Shown piece by piece: positions 15,716-23,350 of a DNA stretch of 64,000 bases. The translations under genes and the position numbers were made by a program. Position 1 is the stretch's first letter. Every line of letters begins with the position of its first letter. A model generated the notes under the pieces. It had not been told where the DNA came from. It was given only the letters and a program-made list of their open reading frames with translations, and did not search any database. This stretch comes from PWQG01 sp040882255 (lineage in GTDB: Bacteria; Pseudomonadota; Gammaproteobacteria; Pseudomonadales; Pseudohongiellaceae): NCBI GenBank assembly GCA_040882255.1, contig JBBEBP010000007.1, positions 62,001-126,000 on the forward strand, in the 5' to 3' direction.

Positions 15716-16711
15716 CTAGACAACATTGGCGCGCAACAGGTCGTGCATCCGGATGATACCGCACATGCCCCGGCTATCGCCGTCGGTCACCACCAGTGTG
15801 TAGACACTGTTATCCTGCATGATACGCGCCGCTTCCGTGGCCAGGGCGTTCTCGGCCACCGATTTACAGTTGGTGGACATCACCTCGCTGATTCGCGTGG
15901 TGTGGATGTCCTGCCCGGCATCCAGCGTCCGCCGCAGGTCCCCGTCAGTAAATACGCCGAGCAGGTGGTTCTGGTCGTCGAGTACGGTGGTCATGCCCAG
16001 TCCCTTGCTGCTGATTTCGTACAGCGCTTCGCTCAGCCGTGTATTGGTGCGCACCACGGGAATGCTGGCCCCGCTGTGCATGATGTCCCTGACCTTGAGC
16101 AGCAGCCGGCGTCCCAGGCGACCTCCCGGGTGAGAGAAGGCAAAATCCTCCTGGGTGAAGCCACGGGCTTCCAGCAATGCCATGGCCAGTGCATCGCCCA
16201 TCACCAGGGTCACCGTCGTGCTGGCGGTTGGTGCCTGGCCAAGCGGACAGGCTTCTTCCACCACACTGACGTCGAGGTTGACGTCCGCGTTGCGGGCCAT
16301 TTCCGATCCGGGGTTGCCGGTCAGCGTGATCAGCGGTACGCCCTTGCGTTTCAGCAGGGGTAGTATGGCGAGAATCTCGGCTGTGGTGCCGGAATTGGAC
16401 AGTGCCAGCACCACGTCCTTGTCCGTGATCATGCCCAGATCTCCGTGACTGGCCTCCGCCGGGTGCACGAACATGGCCGGACTGCCGGTGCTGGACAGTG
16501 TGGCGGCGATCTTGCGACCGATATGGCCGGATTTGCCCATGCCGATCACCACGATGCGGCCGCTGCATCCCAGCAACAGGCGGCAGGCGGTCTCAAATCC
16601 ATCGCCGATGCGCGCGGGCAACGCGGCAATTGCATCCCGTTCAATGCGTATGGTCCGCAGCGCGCTGTGGATCATGGTGCTGTCGGTTGCTGCGTCTTCG
16701 GTCAGAGCCAT
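15716..16711 (-). CDS. kdsD: D-arabinose 5-phosphate isomerase KdsD
   Basis: 331 residues. The N-terminal SIS domain (VVIGMGKSGHIGRKIAATLSS; HPAEASHGDLG) is followed by two CBS domains from about residue 205. It converts ribulose-5-phosphate to arabinose-5-phosphate, the first step of Kdo synthesis, supplying the pathway finished by KdsC. The start overlaps the antiporter stop by one base (TAATG). Confidence 0.95.
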   Translation of the reverse strand: MALTEDAATDSTMIHSALRTIRIERDAIAALPARIGDGFETACRLLLGCSGRIVVIGMGKSGHIGRKIAATLSSTGSPAMFVHPAEASHGDLGMITDKDVVLALSNSGTTAEILAILPLLKRKGVPLITLTGNPGSEMARNADVNLDVSVVEEACPLGQAPTASTTVTLVMGDALAMALLEARGFTQEDFAFSHPGGRLGRRLLLKVRDIMHSGASIPVVRTNTRLSEALYEISSKGLGMTTVLDDQNHLLGVFTDGDLRRTLDAGQDIHTTRISEVMSTNCKSVAENALATEAARIMQDNSVYTLVVTDGDSRGMCGIIRMHDLLRANVV

Positions 16712-17664
16712 TACAGTTGCCAGTACATGATGCCGACCCAGGCCACGTAGACCAGGATCAGGAATATGCCGCTACCGCGACCGATCGACGTACCCCGGCG
16801 GACCGCCAGGAAGCACATGATGGTCAGTAACAGCGAGAGCACCAGCATTGTAACGTAATCGCGGTACAACAGGGAGGGATCAAAGGCTGCGGGGCTGATC
16901 AGGCCGGGGAACGGCAGGACGGCGAGCAGGTTGAGGATGTTGGAACCCACGATGTTGCCGATGGCCAGGTCATGGTGTCCGCGCAGTGCACAGGCCACTG
17001 TGGATGCCAGCTCCGGCAGGCTGGTGCCCAGTGCCACCAGGGTCAGGCCGATGATGGCGGAGGAGACGCCCAGCGAGCGGGCCACGGAGGTCGATGCATC
17101 GACCAGGGCTTCGGCGCTGATGATCAGCAGCAGCAGGCCGAAGAGCAGCCACCCGGCCGCGCGCAGGCTGCTCACCGAGTCGATCTCGTCCACGTCCAGG
17201 TCTTCCAGGGCCGGTGACTCCGGTTTGCGGGTCAGCAGGTACCAGCTGAAGTAAACGATGACGGTGATGAGAAGCAGTGCATCAATGATGCCCAGCGTGA
17301 AGTTGGCCAACAGCAGGCCCGTCAGCACGATCACGAACATCATGGCCGGCAGTTCCCGCTGTGTCACGGAAGCGGGAGGCGTCAGCGGCCGGATGGCCGT
17401 GGCGACGCCCAGTGCAATGCCCACATTGAAAATGTTGGAGCCCAGGGCGTTGCCGATCGCCAGTTCCGGTTCGTTTTCCAGTGCGGCCACTGCCGAGGAA
17501 AAGATCTCTGGTGCGGACGTGCCAAAAGCCACGATGGTGAGTCCGATGACCAGTGGGGAAACGCCGAGATTTCGCGCCAGGGCGGAGGAGCCGTACACGA
17601 ACTTGTCGGCACCCCAGATCAGGCCGACGAATCCCAGGAAAATGATGATGATGTCCAGGAGCAT
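16711..17664 (-). CDS. yrbG: Calcium/sodium antiporter, YrbG family
   Basis: 317-residue K+-independent Ca2+/Na+ exchanger-related protein of the CaCA superfamily. Two inverted alpha repeats are clear: VAFGTSAPEIFSSAVAAL with ALGSNIFNVG, and VALGTSLPELASTVACAL with IVGSNILNLL. About ten membrane helices are visible. It is the first gene of the minus-strand run ending at darP, and it is divergent from mlaC, as in E. coli and Pseudomonas relatives apart from the missing mlaFED. Confidence 0.92.
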   Translation of the reverse strand: MLLDIIIIFLGFVGLIWGADKFVYGSSALARNLGVSPLVIGLTIVAFGTSAPEIFSSAVAALENEPELAIGNALGSNIFNVGIALGVATAIRPLTPPASVTQRELPAMMFVIVLTGLLLANFTLGIIDALLLITVIVYFSWYLLTRKPESPALEDLDVDEIDSVSSLRAAGWLLFGLLLLIISAEALVDASTSVARSLGVSSAIIGLTLVALGTSLPELASTVACALRGHHDLAIGNIVGSNILNLLAVLPFPGLISPAAFDPSLLYRDYVTMLVLSLLLTIMCFLAVRRGTSIGRGSGIFLILVYVAWVGIMYWQL

Positions 17665-17763
17665 ACGACGACTTTACGATTGTTGATGACTGCGTGGATA
17701 GTGTTGCGGGAGTAATGCAGGATGCCAATTAGACGCAGTAATGCCGGGTATTGCAAGTAGTAA

Positions 17764-17792
17764 TTTATCGGGCAGGGCATTTGCTGTAAACT
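17764..17792 (+). promoter_or_regulatory. Candidate promoter of the mlaC-ibaG-murA-hisG-hisD operon
   Basis: TTTATC (17764-17769) and TAAACT (17787-17792) are 17 bases apart, about 38 bases before mlaC, in the only AT-rich part of the divergent gap. Confidence 0.4.
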
Positions 17793-17829
17793 GCCGCCTT
17801 CCGATCCCTCACGTACGGAGGCAGGTTCA

Positions 17830-18456
17830 ATGAGCGCAGTGACCATCAGACAGGCCGGGCTGGCCGGTATACTCCTTTCATTTTTCATGATCATCGGGAT
17901 CCGGCCGGCCGTGGCGGCCGACGCGACGCAGGAAGCGGTGGATGCCGCTCAGAGTGCAGTGACCTCGTTGCTGTCGCGCGTCGAGGAGCTGCGTCCGTAC
18001 TACGACTCGGACGAGGCACGCTACTTCGAAGGCATCGAAGAAGAGGTCGCCGGATTTGTCGACTTTGAACAGGTCGCCATCGGTGTAATGGCGCGCTTTT
18101 CCCGCCAGGCCTCCGATGAGCAGATTCTGGCTTTTGCAGAGAAGTTGCGTAGCACGCTGACACGCTTCTACGGCTCGGCCCTGGTCGAGTACGGTGGTCA
18201 GGAAATCACCTATCTGCCCCCGGATGAGCCGCCGGAAGATCCCGAGCGGGGTGTCAACGTGGGACTGCGCATCCAGGGCGGCGATCAGCAGCTCGAACTG
18301 CAGTCCGCCATGTTCCGCAATGACAGTGGTGAGTGGAAGCTGCGCAATCTGTACGTGGGCGGGATCAATCTGCGCCGGCAGTACCACACCCAGTTCGCGG
18401 CCCTGATGTCGCGGCATGACAACGACATCGACACGGTGATCGAGAACTGGCAATAA
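17830..18456 (+). CDS. mlaC: MlaC-like phospholipid-binding periplasmic protein (orphan)
   Basis: 208 residues: a signal peptide to about residue 30 (RPAVAAD), then the Ttg2D/MlaC fold (VEELRPYYDSDEARYFEGIEE; FARFSRQ-type helix; YGSALVEYGGQEITYLP; WKLRNLYVGGINLRRQY). MlaC ferries phospholipids between the outer-membrane MlaA complex and inner-membrane MlaFEDB, maintaining outer-membrane lipid asymmetry. GGAGG lies eight bases before the ATG. In E. coli and Pseudomonas mlaF, mlaE and mlaD stand upstream; here the next gene upstream is the divergent yrbG, so the partners are elsewhere or lost. Confidence 0.9.
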   Translation: MSAVTIRQAGLAGILLSFFMIIGIRPAVAADATQEAVDAAQSAVTSLLSRVEELRPYYDSDEARYFEGIEEEVAGFVDFEQVAIGVMARFSRQASDEQILAFAEKLRSTLTRFYGSALVEYGGQEITYLPPDEPPEDPERGVNVGLRIQGGDQQLELQSAMFRNDSGEWKLRNLYVGGINLRRQYHTQFAALMSRHDNDIDTVIENWQ

Positions 18457-18485
18457 AACTGACTTCAGAGGAGATGACCGATTCC

Positions 18486-18728
18486 ATGGCGCTGGATACA
18501 GGTGAAATCGAGACATTATTGAAAGAGGCCTTGCCGGAAAGCGAGGTCAGTGTGCAGGGCGGTGACGGCAAGTACCAGGTCACCGCTGTGGATCGTCGCT
18601 TCGAGGGGCTCAACGCGGTCAAGCGTCAGCAGGCTGTCTATGCCATTCTCAATCCCCACATCGCATCGGGAGCCATTCACGCGGTCAGCATGCAATTGCT
18701 GACTCCCGAGGAAGCCGCCAGGACGTAA
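18486..18728 (+). CDS. ibaG: BolA-family protein IbaG
   Basis: 80 residues from the ATG at 18486. An in-frame ATG at 18474 lies directly against the AGAGGAG ribosome site with no spacing, so the second ATG (12 bases away) is preferred, not proven. The BolA fold is seen in TLLKEALPESEVSVQGGDGKYQV and the helix RFEGLNAVKRQQAVYAIL, with the single conserved histidine region AIHAVSMQLLTPEE. IbaG acts with monothiol glutaredoxin in Fe-S handling and acid tolerance. It keeps its usual place before murA. Confidence 0.9.
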   Translation: MALDTGEIETLLKEALPESEVSVQGGDGKYQVTAVDRRFEGLNAVKRQQAVYAILNPHIASGAIHAVSMQLLTPEEAART

Positions 18729-18762
18729 TATCGCCCCGGGCTACACGACTACAGGAATTTCC

Positions 18763-20025
18763 ATGGATAAACTGGTGATTGAGGGCGGTATCAGCCTCAA
18801 GGGCGAGATACGTATTGCGGGAGCCAAGAACTCCGCACTCCCGATTCTGGCGGCCACGTTGCTCACGCGGGAAGCGGTGCAGATCCGTAACCTGCCGCAT
18901 CTGTATGACATCACCACCATGCTGGAATTGCTGGGGTGCATGGGCGTGGAGCCGGTGGTCGATGAAAGGATGAATGTGGAGATCGACACGGGGACCATCA
19001 CGCGATTCAGTGCTCCCTATGACCTGGTCAAGACCATGCGCGCCTCGATTCTGGTGCTGGGCCCCCTGCTGGCCCGATACGGTCAGGCCGAAGTCGCATT
19101 GCCCGGCGGCTGTGCCATCGGCAGTCGGCCCGTGAACCTGCATATCAACGCGCTGGAGAAGATGGGCGCCGATATCGTGGTCGAGGATGGTTATATCAAG
19201 GCAACGGTCGATGGTCGCCTGAAAGGGGCGCACATCTTCATGGACCTGAGCACGGTCACCGGCACCGAAAATGTGCTGATGGCAGCCACTCTGGCTGACG
19301 GGCAGACCATCCTGGAGAACGCGGCCCGCGAACCCGAGGTGGTGGATCTGGCCGAGTGCCTGATCGCCATGGGTGCGGACATCACGGGCCACGGCAGTGA
19401 CACCATCGTGATCAATGGCAAGGAATCGCTGCACGGTTGCAGCTACACGGTGATGCCGGACCGTATCGAGACCGGCACCTATCTGATCGCGGCCGCAGCC
19501 ACCAGAGGTCATGTCCGGCTGAAGGATACCCGCCCGGACATTCTGGAAGCGGTGCTGGCGAAGCTGGAAGAAGCAGGCGCCGACATCCAGGTCGGTGCCG
19601 ACTGGATCGCTCTGGACATGCACGGCCGCCGCCCCGGGGCCGTGTCGCTGAGGACTGCGCCCTATCCGGCGTTTCCCACCGACATGCAGGCGCAGTTCAC
19701 CGCGCTTAATGCCATTGCCTCGGGCTCCGGCTCGATTACGGAGACAGTGTTCGAGAACCGTTTCATGCATGTACACGAGATGAACCGCATGGGCGCCTCG
19801 ATGCAGGTCCAGGGCAATACGGTGCTGGTCAAGGGAGTGCGTGCGTTGAAGGGAGCCCCTGTGATGGCCACAGACCTGCGGGCGTCAGCCAGTCTGGTCA
19901 TCGCCGGACTGGTGGCCGAGAACCAGACCACGGTGGATCGCATCTATCATATTGATCGTGGCTATGAGTGTATTGAGGAAAGGTTGCAGTCACTGGGCGC
20001 GCGGATCCGCCGCCTGCCATCCTGA
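18763..20025 (+). CDS. murA: UDP-N-acetylglucosamine 1-carboxyvinyltransferase MurA
   Basis: 420 residues, the standard length. MurA transfers enolpyruvate from PEP to UDP-GlcNAc, the first committed step of peptidoglycan synthesis and the target of fosfomycin. The reactive cysteine is Cys117 in LPGGCAIGSRPV, so the enzyme should be fosfomycin-sensitive in principle. Lys22 and Asn23 of GAKNSALPIL and the EPSP-synthase-like repeats (MHVHEMNRMGA near residue 330) are present. It is co-directional with ibaG upstream and hisG downstream. Confidence 0.97.
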   Translation: MDKLVIEGGISLKGEIRIAGAKNSALPILAATLLTREAVQIRNLPHLYDITTMLELLGCMGVEPVVDERMNVEIDTGTITRFSAPYDLVKTMRASILVLGPLLARYGQAEVALPGGCAIGSRPVNLHINALEKMGADIVVEDGYIKATVDGRLKGAHIFMDLSTVTGTENVLMAATLADGQTILENAAREPEVVDLAECLIAMGADITGHGSDTIVINGKESLHGCSYTVMPDRIETGTYLIAAAATRGHVRLKDTRPDILEAVLAKLEEAGADIQVGADWIALDMHGRRPGAVSLRTAPYPAFPTDMQAQFTALNAIASGSGSITETVFENRFMHVHEMNRMGASMQVQGNTVLVKGVRALKGAPVMATDLRASASLVIAGLVAENQTTVDRIYHIDRGYECIEERLQSLGARIRRLPS

Positions 20026-20057
20026 ATCCTATTGCTGAACGGGTACCGGAACAGATC

Positions 20058-20702
20058 ATGTCGGAAAACAAGGTTGTCATTGCCCTGACCAAGGGGCGCA
20101 TTCTCAAGGAAGTGCTGCCGATGCTGGAGCGGGCAGGCATCCATGCATTGGAGGATATCAGTGAAAGTCGCAAGCTGATTTTCGATACCAACCTGCCCGA
20201 TCTGCGGCTTATGGTGGTCAGGGGGTCGGATGTCCCTACCTATGTCGAGTTTGGCAGTGCGGATATGGGGGTCGTCGGCAAGGACCTGTTGATGGAATAC
20301 GGCGAAGGCGCTTTCTATGAGCCCCTGGACCTGAAGCTGGCGCGCTGCCGGTTGATGACCGCAGCGCCGGTGGGGGCTCCGGCACCACACGGCCGGATCC
20401 GGGTGGCCAGCAAATTCGTGAATATTGCCAAACGCCATTTTGCCGACCGGGGCGTGCAGGCCGACATCATCAAGCTCAACGGCGCGCTGGAGCTTGCACC
20501 CGCCATGGGCATGGCGGATCAGATCGTCGACATCGTCGATACCGGGAATACACTGCGGGCCAATGGCATGGAGCCGCTGGAGTTGATTGCGGACATCAGC
20601 TCGCGGGTCATCGTCAACAAGGCCGCCATGAAGATGAAGCATCAGCCGGTACGGCTGCTGCTGGAGCGGATTGCCACTGCGGTGAATGCCGCCAATGAGT
20701 GA
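20058..20702 (+). CDS. hisG: ATP phosphoribosyltransferase, short form HisG
   Basis: 214 residues: the catalytic domain without the C-terminal regulatory domain of the long form, so it needs HisZ (not in the window) for activity and histidine feedback. Motifs: ALTKGRILKEVLPML at the N terminus, MVVRGSDVPTYVEFGSADMG, and the PRPP-binding VDIVDTGNTLRANGME. It catalyses the first step of histidine biosynthesis. Confidence 0.95.
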   Translation: MSENKVVIALTKGRILKEVLPMLERAGIHALEDISESRKLIFDTNLPDLRLMVVRGSDVPTYVEFGSADMGVVGKDLLMEYGEGAFYEPLDLKLARCRLMTAAPVGAPAPHGRIRVASKFVNIAKRHFADRGVQADIIKLNGALELAPAMGMADQIVDIVDTGNTLRANGMEPLELIADISSRVIVNKAAMKMKHQPVRLLLERIATAVNAANE

Positions 20703-20717
20703 GGACGGGGCGCAAAT

Positions 20718-22040
20718 ATGAGTGACACGTTTTCCATAGCCAGGCTCGACGCCGGCGACGCCGGATTCCCGGCGACGCTGGAAAGGTTGTTGGACCGTGG
20801 AATGGCCACCGATCAGCGGATTGGTGGCATCGTGGCCGACATCATTGCCGACGTGCGCGGCCGGGGCGATGAGGCGGTACTGGAATATACCCGCCGTTTC
20901 GACCCGTTTCCGGCAGAGCACATGGCGGACCTGGAAGTCAGCCGGGACCAGATGCAATATGCGCTGGAGCAGCTGCCTGCGCGGCAGCGGCAGGCGCTGG
21001 AGCAGGCAGCTGACCGAATTCGCCAATACCACGAGCGGCAGGGGCTGCAATCCTGGGATTATACTGAGCCGGATGGCTCGCGCTACGGGCAGAAGGTCGT
21101 GCCCCTGCAGAACGCGGGTATCTATGTGCCCGGCGGCAAGGCCAGCTACCCGTCTTCCATGTTGATGACTGCCATACCCGCCAGAGTGGCCGGGGTAGGA
21201 CAGATCGTGGCTGTGGTCCCCACCGCCTATGGGCCGGATGGCTGGCTGATTTTCGCGGCGGCGGCACTGGCGGGCGTTGACCGTCTGTTCACCGTGGGTG
21301 GCGCTCAGGCCATCGCGGCGCTGGCCTATGGCACCGCAAGCATTCCCAGGGTCGACAAGATCGTCGGTCCTGGCAACGTGTTCGTGACAGCGGCCAAGAA
21401 GCAGGTGTTCGGTGACGTGGGTATTGATATGATTGCCGGACCTTCCGAGCTGACCATCATCTGTGATGGAGAGACGGATCCCGACTGGATCGCCCTGGAC
21501 CTGTTCTCCCAGGCCGAGCACGACGAGCAGGCGCAGTCCCTGTTGATCAGCCCGGACGCCGGGTTTCTGGATCGCGTCGGGCAGAGCATCGAGCGTCTGT
21601 TGCCGCAGATGGAGCGGGCGGACATCATCCGTCAGTCGCTGGGTGATCGTGGAGCCCTGATCCGCGTACGGGATATGGAGGAAGCGGTCAACGTCAGCAA
21701 TACCATCGCACCGGAGCATCTGGAGTTGTCAGTGGCAGACCCGGATACGCTGCTGCAGGGGATTACCCATGCGGGTGCGATCTTCATGGGACGGTATACT
21801 CCGGAAGCGCTGGGCGATTACTGCGCCGGTCCCAGTCACGTGTTGCCAACGTCCGGGTCGGCGCGATTCTTCTCCCCGCTGTCAGTCTATGACTTTCAGA
21901 AGCGCAGTTCGATTCTCTACTGTTCGGAGGAGGGGGCCGACCGCCTGGCACGGATTGCCGAGGAAATCGCCAGTGATGAACATCTGCAGGCACATGCCCT
22001 GTCAGCCGCCTGTCGCTACCGGGATACCGGTCTGACGTAA
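20718..22040 (+). CDS. hisD: Histidinol dehydrogenase HisD
   Basis: 440-residue Zn enzyme that oxidises histidinol to histidine in two NAD-dependent steps. Signatures: VPGGKASYPSSMLMTAIPA, IDMIAGPSELTI, FSQAEHDEQAQ (zinc-site region) and the catalytic APEHLEL; the C-terminal zinc ligand HLQAHALS is also present. It ends 16 bases from the convergent protease gene. hisC, which follows hisD in Pseudomonas, is absent here. Confidence 0.96.
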   Translation: MSDTFSIARLDAGDAGFPATLERLLDRGMATDQRIGGIVADIIADVRGRGDEAVLEYTRRFDPFPAEHMADLEVSRDQMQYALEQLPARQRQALEQAADRIRQYHERQGLQSWDYTEPDGSRYGQKVVPLQNAGIYVPGGKASYPSSMLMTAIPARVAGVGQIVAVVPTAYGPDGWLIFAAAALAGVDRLFTVGGAQAIAALAYGTASIPRVDKIVGPGNVFVTAAKKQVFGDVGIDMIAGPSELTIICDGETDPDWIALDLFSQAEHDEQAQSLLISPDAGFLDRVGQSIERLLPQMERADIIRQSLGDRGALIRVRDMEEAVNVSNTIAPEHLELSVADPDTLLQGITHAGAIFMGRYTPEALGDYCAGPSHVLPTSGSARFFSPLSVYDFQKRSSILYCSEEGADRLARIAEEIASDEHLQAHALSAACRYRDTGLT

Positions 22041-22056
22041 ATCCGGTTTGCGCAGT

Positions 22057-23250
22057 CTACCGGGACAGGCGGGTTCGGTACTGGGCGGTGCCGGTGCCCA
22101 GTTCCACCGGCACATCGCGGTATTCGCCATCGCGGAACAGCGTCAGGACCACGGTCTGGCCCGGCGGTTCGCGGTTGATCTGTTCGATGGCGCTGATAAC
22201 GCTGTGGATTTCCCGGCCATCGATCCGGGTCATCACCGAGCCGGCTTCGATACCGGCCTCTTCGGCCGGGCTTTCCCCGTTGACCTGCTCCACCAGCAGC
22301 CCCCGGATATCCGGCCGGCCGAAAAACTCCATGCTGCTGGTTTCGTTGAGCAGTTCGCCGGTCACCACTCCGAGGTAGCCGGGTGTCACTTCACCGTATT
22401 CAATCAACTGATCCACCACCAGCATGGCCTTGTTAACCGGGACGGCGAAACCGATGCCGTCCGAGCCGCCAGACTCCGAATAGATGAAGGAGTTGATGCC
22501 GATCAGTTGACCGTCGGCATTGATCAGTGCGCCGCCGGAGTTACCGTAGTTCATGGCAGCGTCTGTCTGGATATATTCGACGATCGGCAGGCCGTCGCGT
22601 GGAATACCCAGCGCGCTGACAATGCCTCGCGAGGCCGATTTCTGTTGCATCAGTTCTCGACGCGGGTAGCCGATCGTCAGTACCGTGTCGCCCACTTCGA
22701 CGGAGTCCGATGAGCCCAGCGGGATGACAGGAGGCAGCTCGTCGGTCTCGATTTTCAGCAGGGCCAGGTCCGTCGAAGAATCCTCGCCCACCTGCGTCGC
22801 CCGGGCAATGACCGTATTGTTGGCGCTGTCCGTGAAATGAACCTCGATATCCTCGGCACCTTCAATGACATGCAGTGCCGTGAGAATGTATCCGCCCTCG
22901 GCAACCGCCACGCCCGACCCCAGGCTGTCCCAGAGGCGTTCGGAGGGCAGATCGGTGAGCAGGTCCCGGAAAATGGGAGGCACTTCATCGGCCGGGGGCA
23001 ACTCGATCTGTTCCCGGATCGTCGAATGAATGCTCACTACCGAGTCCGCTGCCTTGCTGACTGCGGTCGAGAGAGAGGACGATGGCACTGATGACGCTTC
23101 CGCCAGCCCTCCCTGAAGAGACGCAAGCGACTGGCGCAGCGCATCGTGACTTGCGTCCAGCCGCTCCACCTGCTGATACTGGAACAGGATGGTGGCGGCC
23201 AGAATGCCGGTCACCATGGGCCAACCCAGGAACTGAACGAGTTTTCTCAT
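22057..23250 (-). CDS. algW: Periplasmic serine protease of the DegS/AlgW type
   Basis: 397 residues from the ATG at 23250 (the frame is open to 23319). An N-terminal anchor (residues 6-24) and a helical linker precede a trypsin-like domain with the triad His127 (ILTALHV), Asp161 (SSTDLALLKIE) and Ser238 (NYGNSGGAL), then a single PDZ domain (from about residue 290, YLGVVTGEL). One PDZ and a membrane anchor point to DegS/AlgW, the site-1 protease that cuts the anti-sigma factor RseA/MucA upon outer-membrane stress, not DegP. Position beside hisD matches Pseudomonas algW. Substrate is inferred. Confidence 0.9.
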   Translation of the reverse strand: MRKLVQFLGWPMVTGILAATILFQYQQVERLDASHDALRQSLASLQGGLAEASSVPSSSLSTAVSKAADSVVSIHSTIREQIELPPADEVPPIFRDLLTDLPSERLWDSLGSGVAVAEGGYILTALHVIEGAEDIEVHFTDSANNTVIARATQVGEDSSTDLALLKIETDELPPVIPLGSSDSVEVGDTVLTIGYPRRELMQQKSASRGIVSALGIPRDGLPIVEYIQTDAAMNYGNSGGALINADGQLIGINSFIYSESGGSDGIGFAVPVNKAMLVVDQLIEYGEVTPGYLGVVTGELLNETSSMEFFGRPDIRGLLVEQVNGESPAEEAGIEAGSVMTRIDGREIHSVISAIEQINREPPGQTVVLTLFRDGEYRDVPVELGTGTAQYRTRLSR

Positions 23251-23350
23251 ACCAGGCCTCGAAGTGCTCCGGTGGATACTACGGCTGCCGTTCTTTCTGA
23301 AAGACATTCTTCCCCACAATACGGGCCGGGGGAAGTGATGTCGATCACAG

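Noticed and set aside
19962..21719. Minus-strand open frame of 585 codons opposite hisG-hisD
   Set aside because: Antisense to two certain biosynthetic genes; no recognisable domain; a composition artefact.
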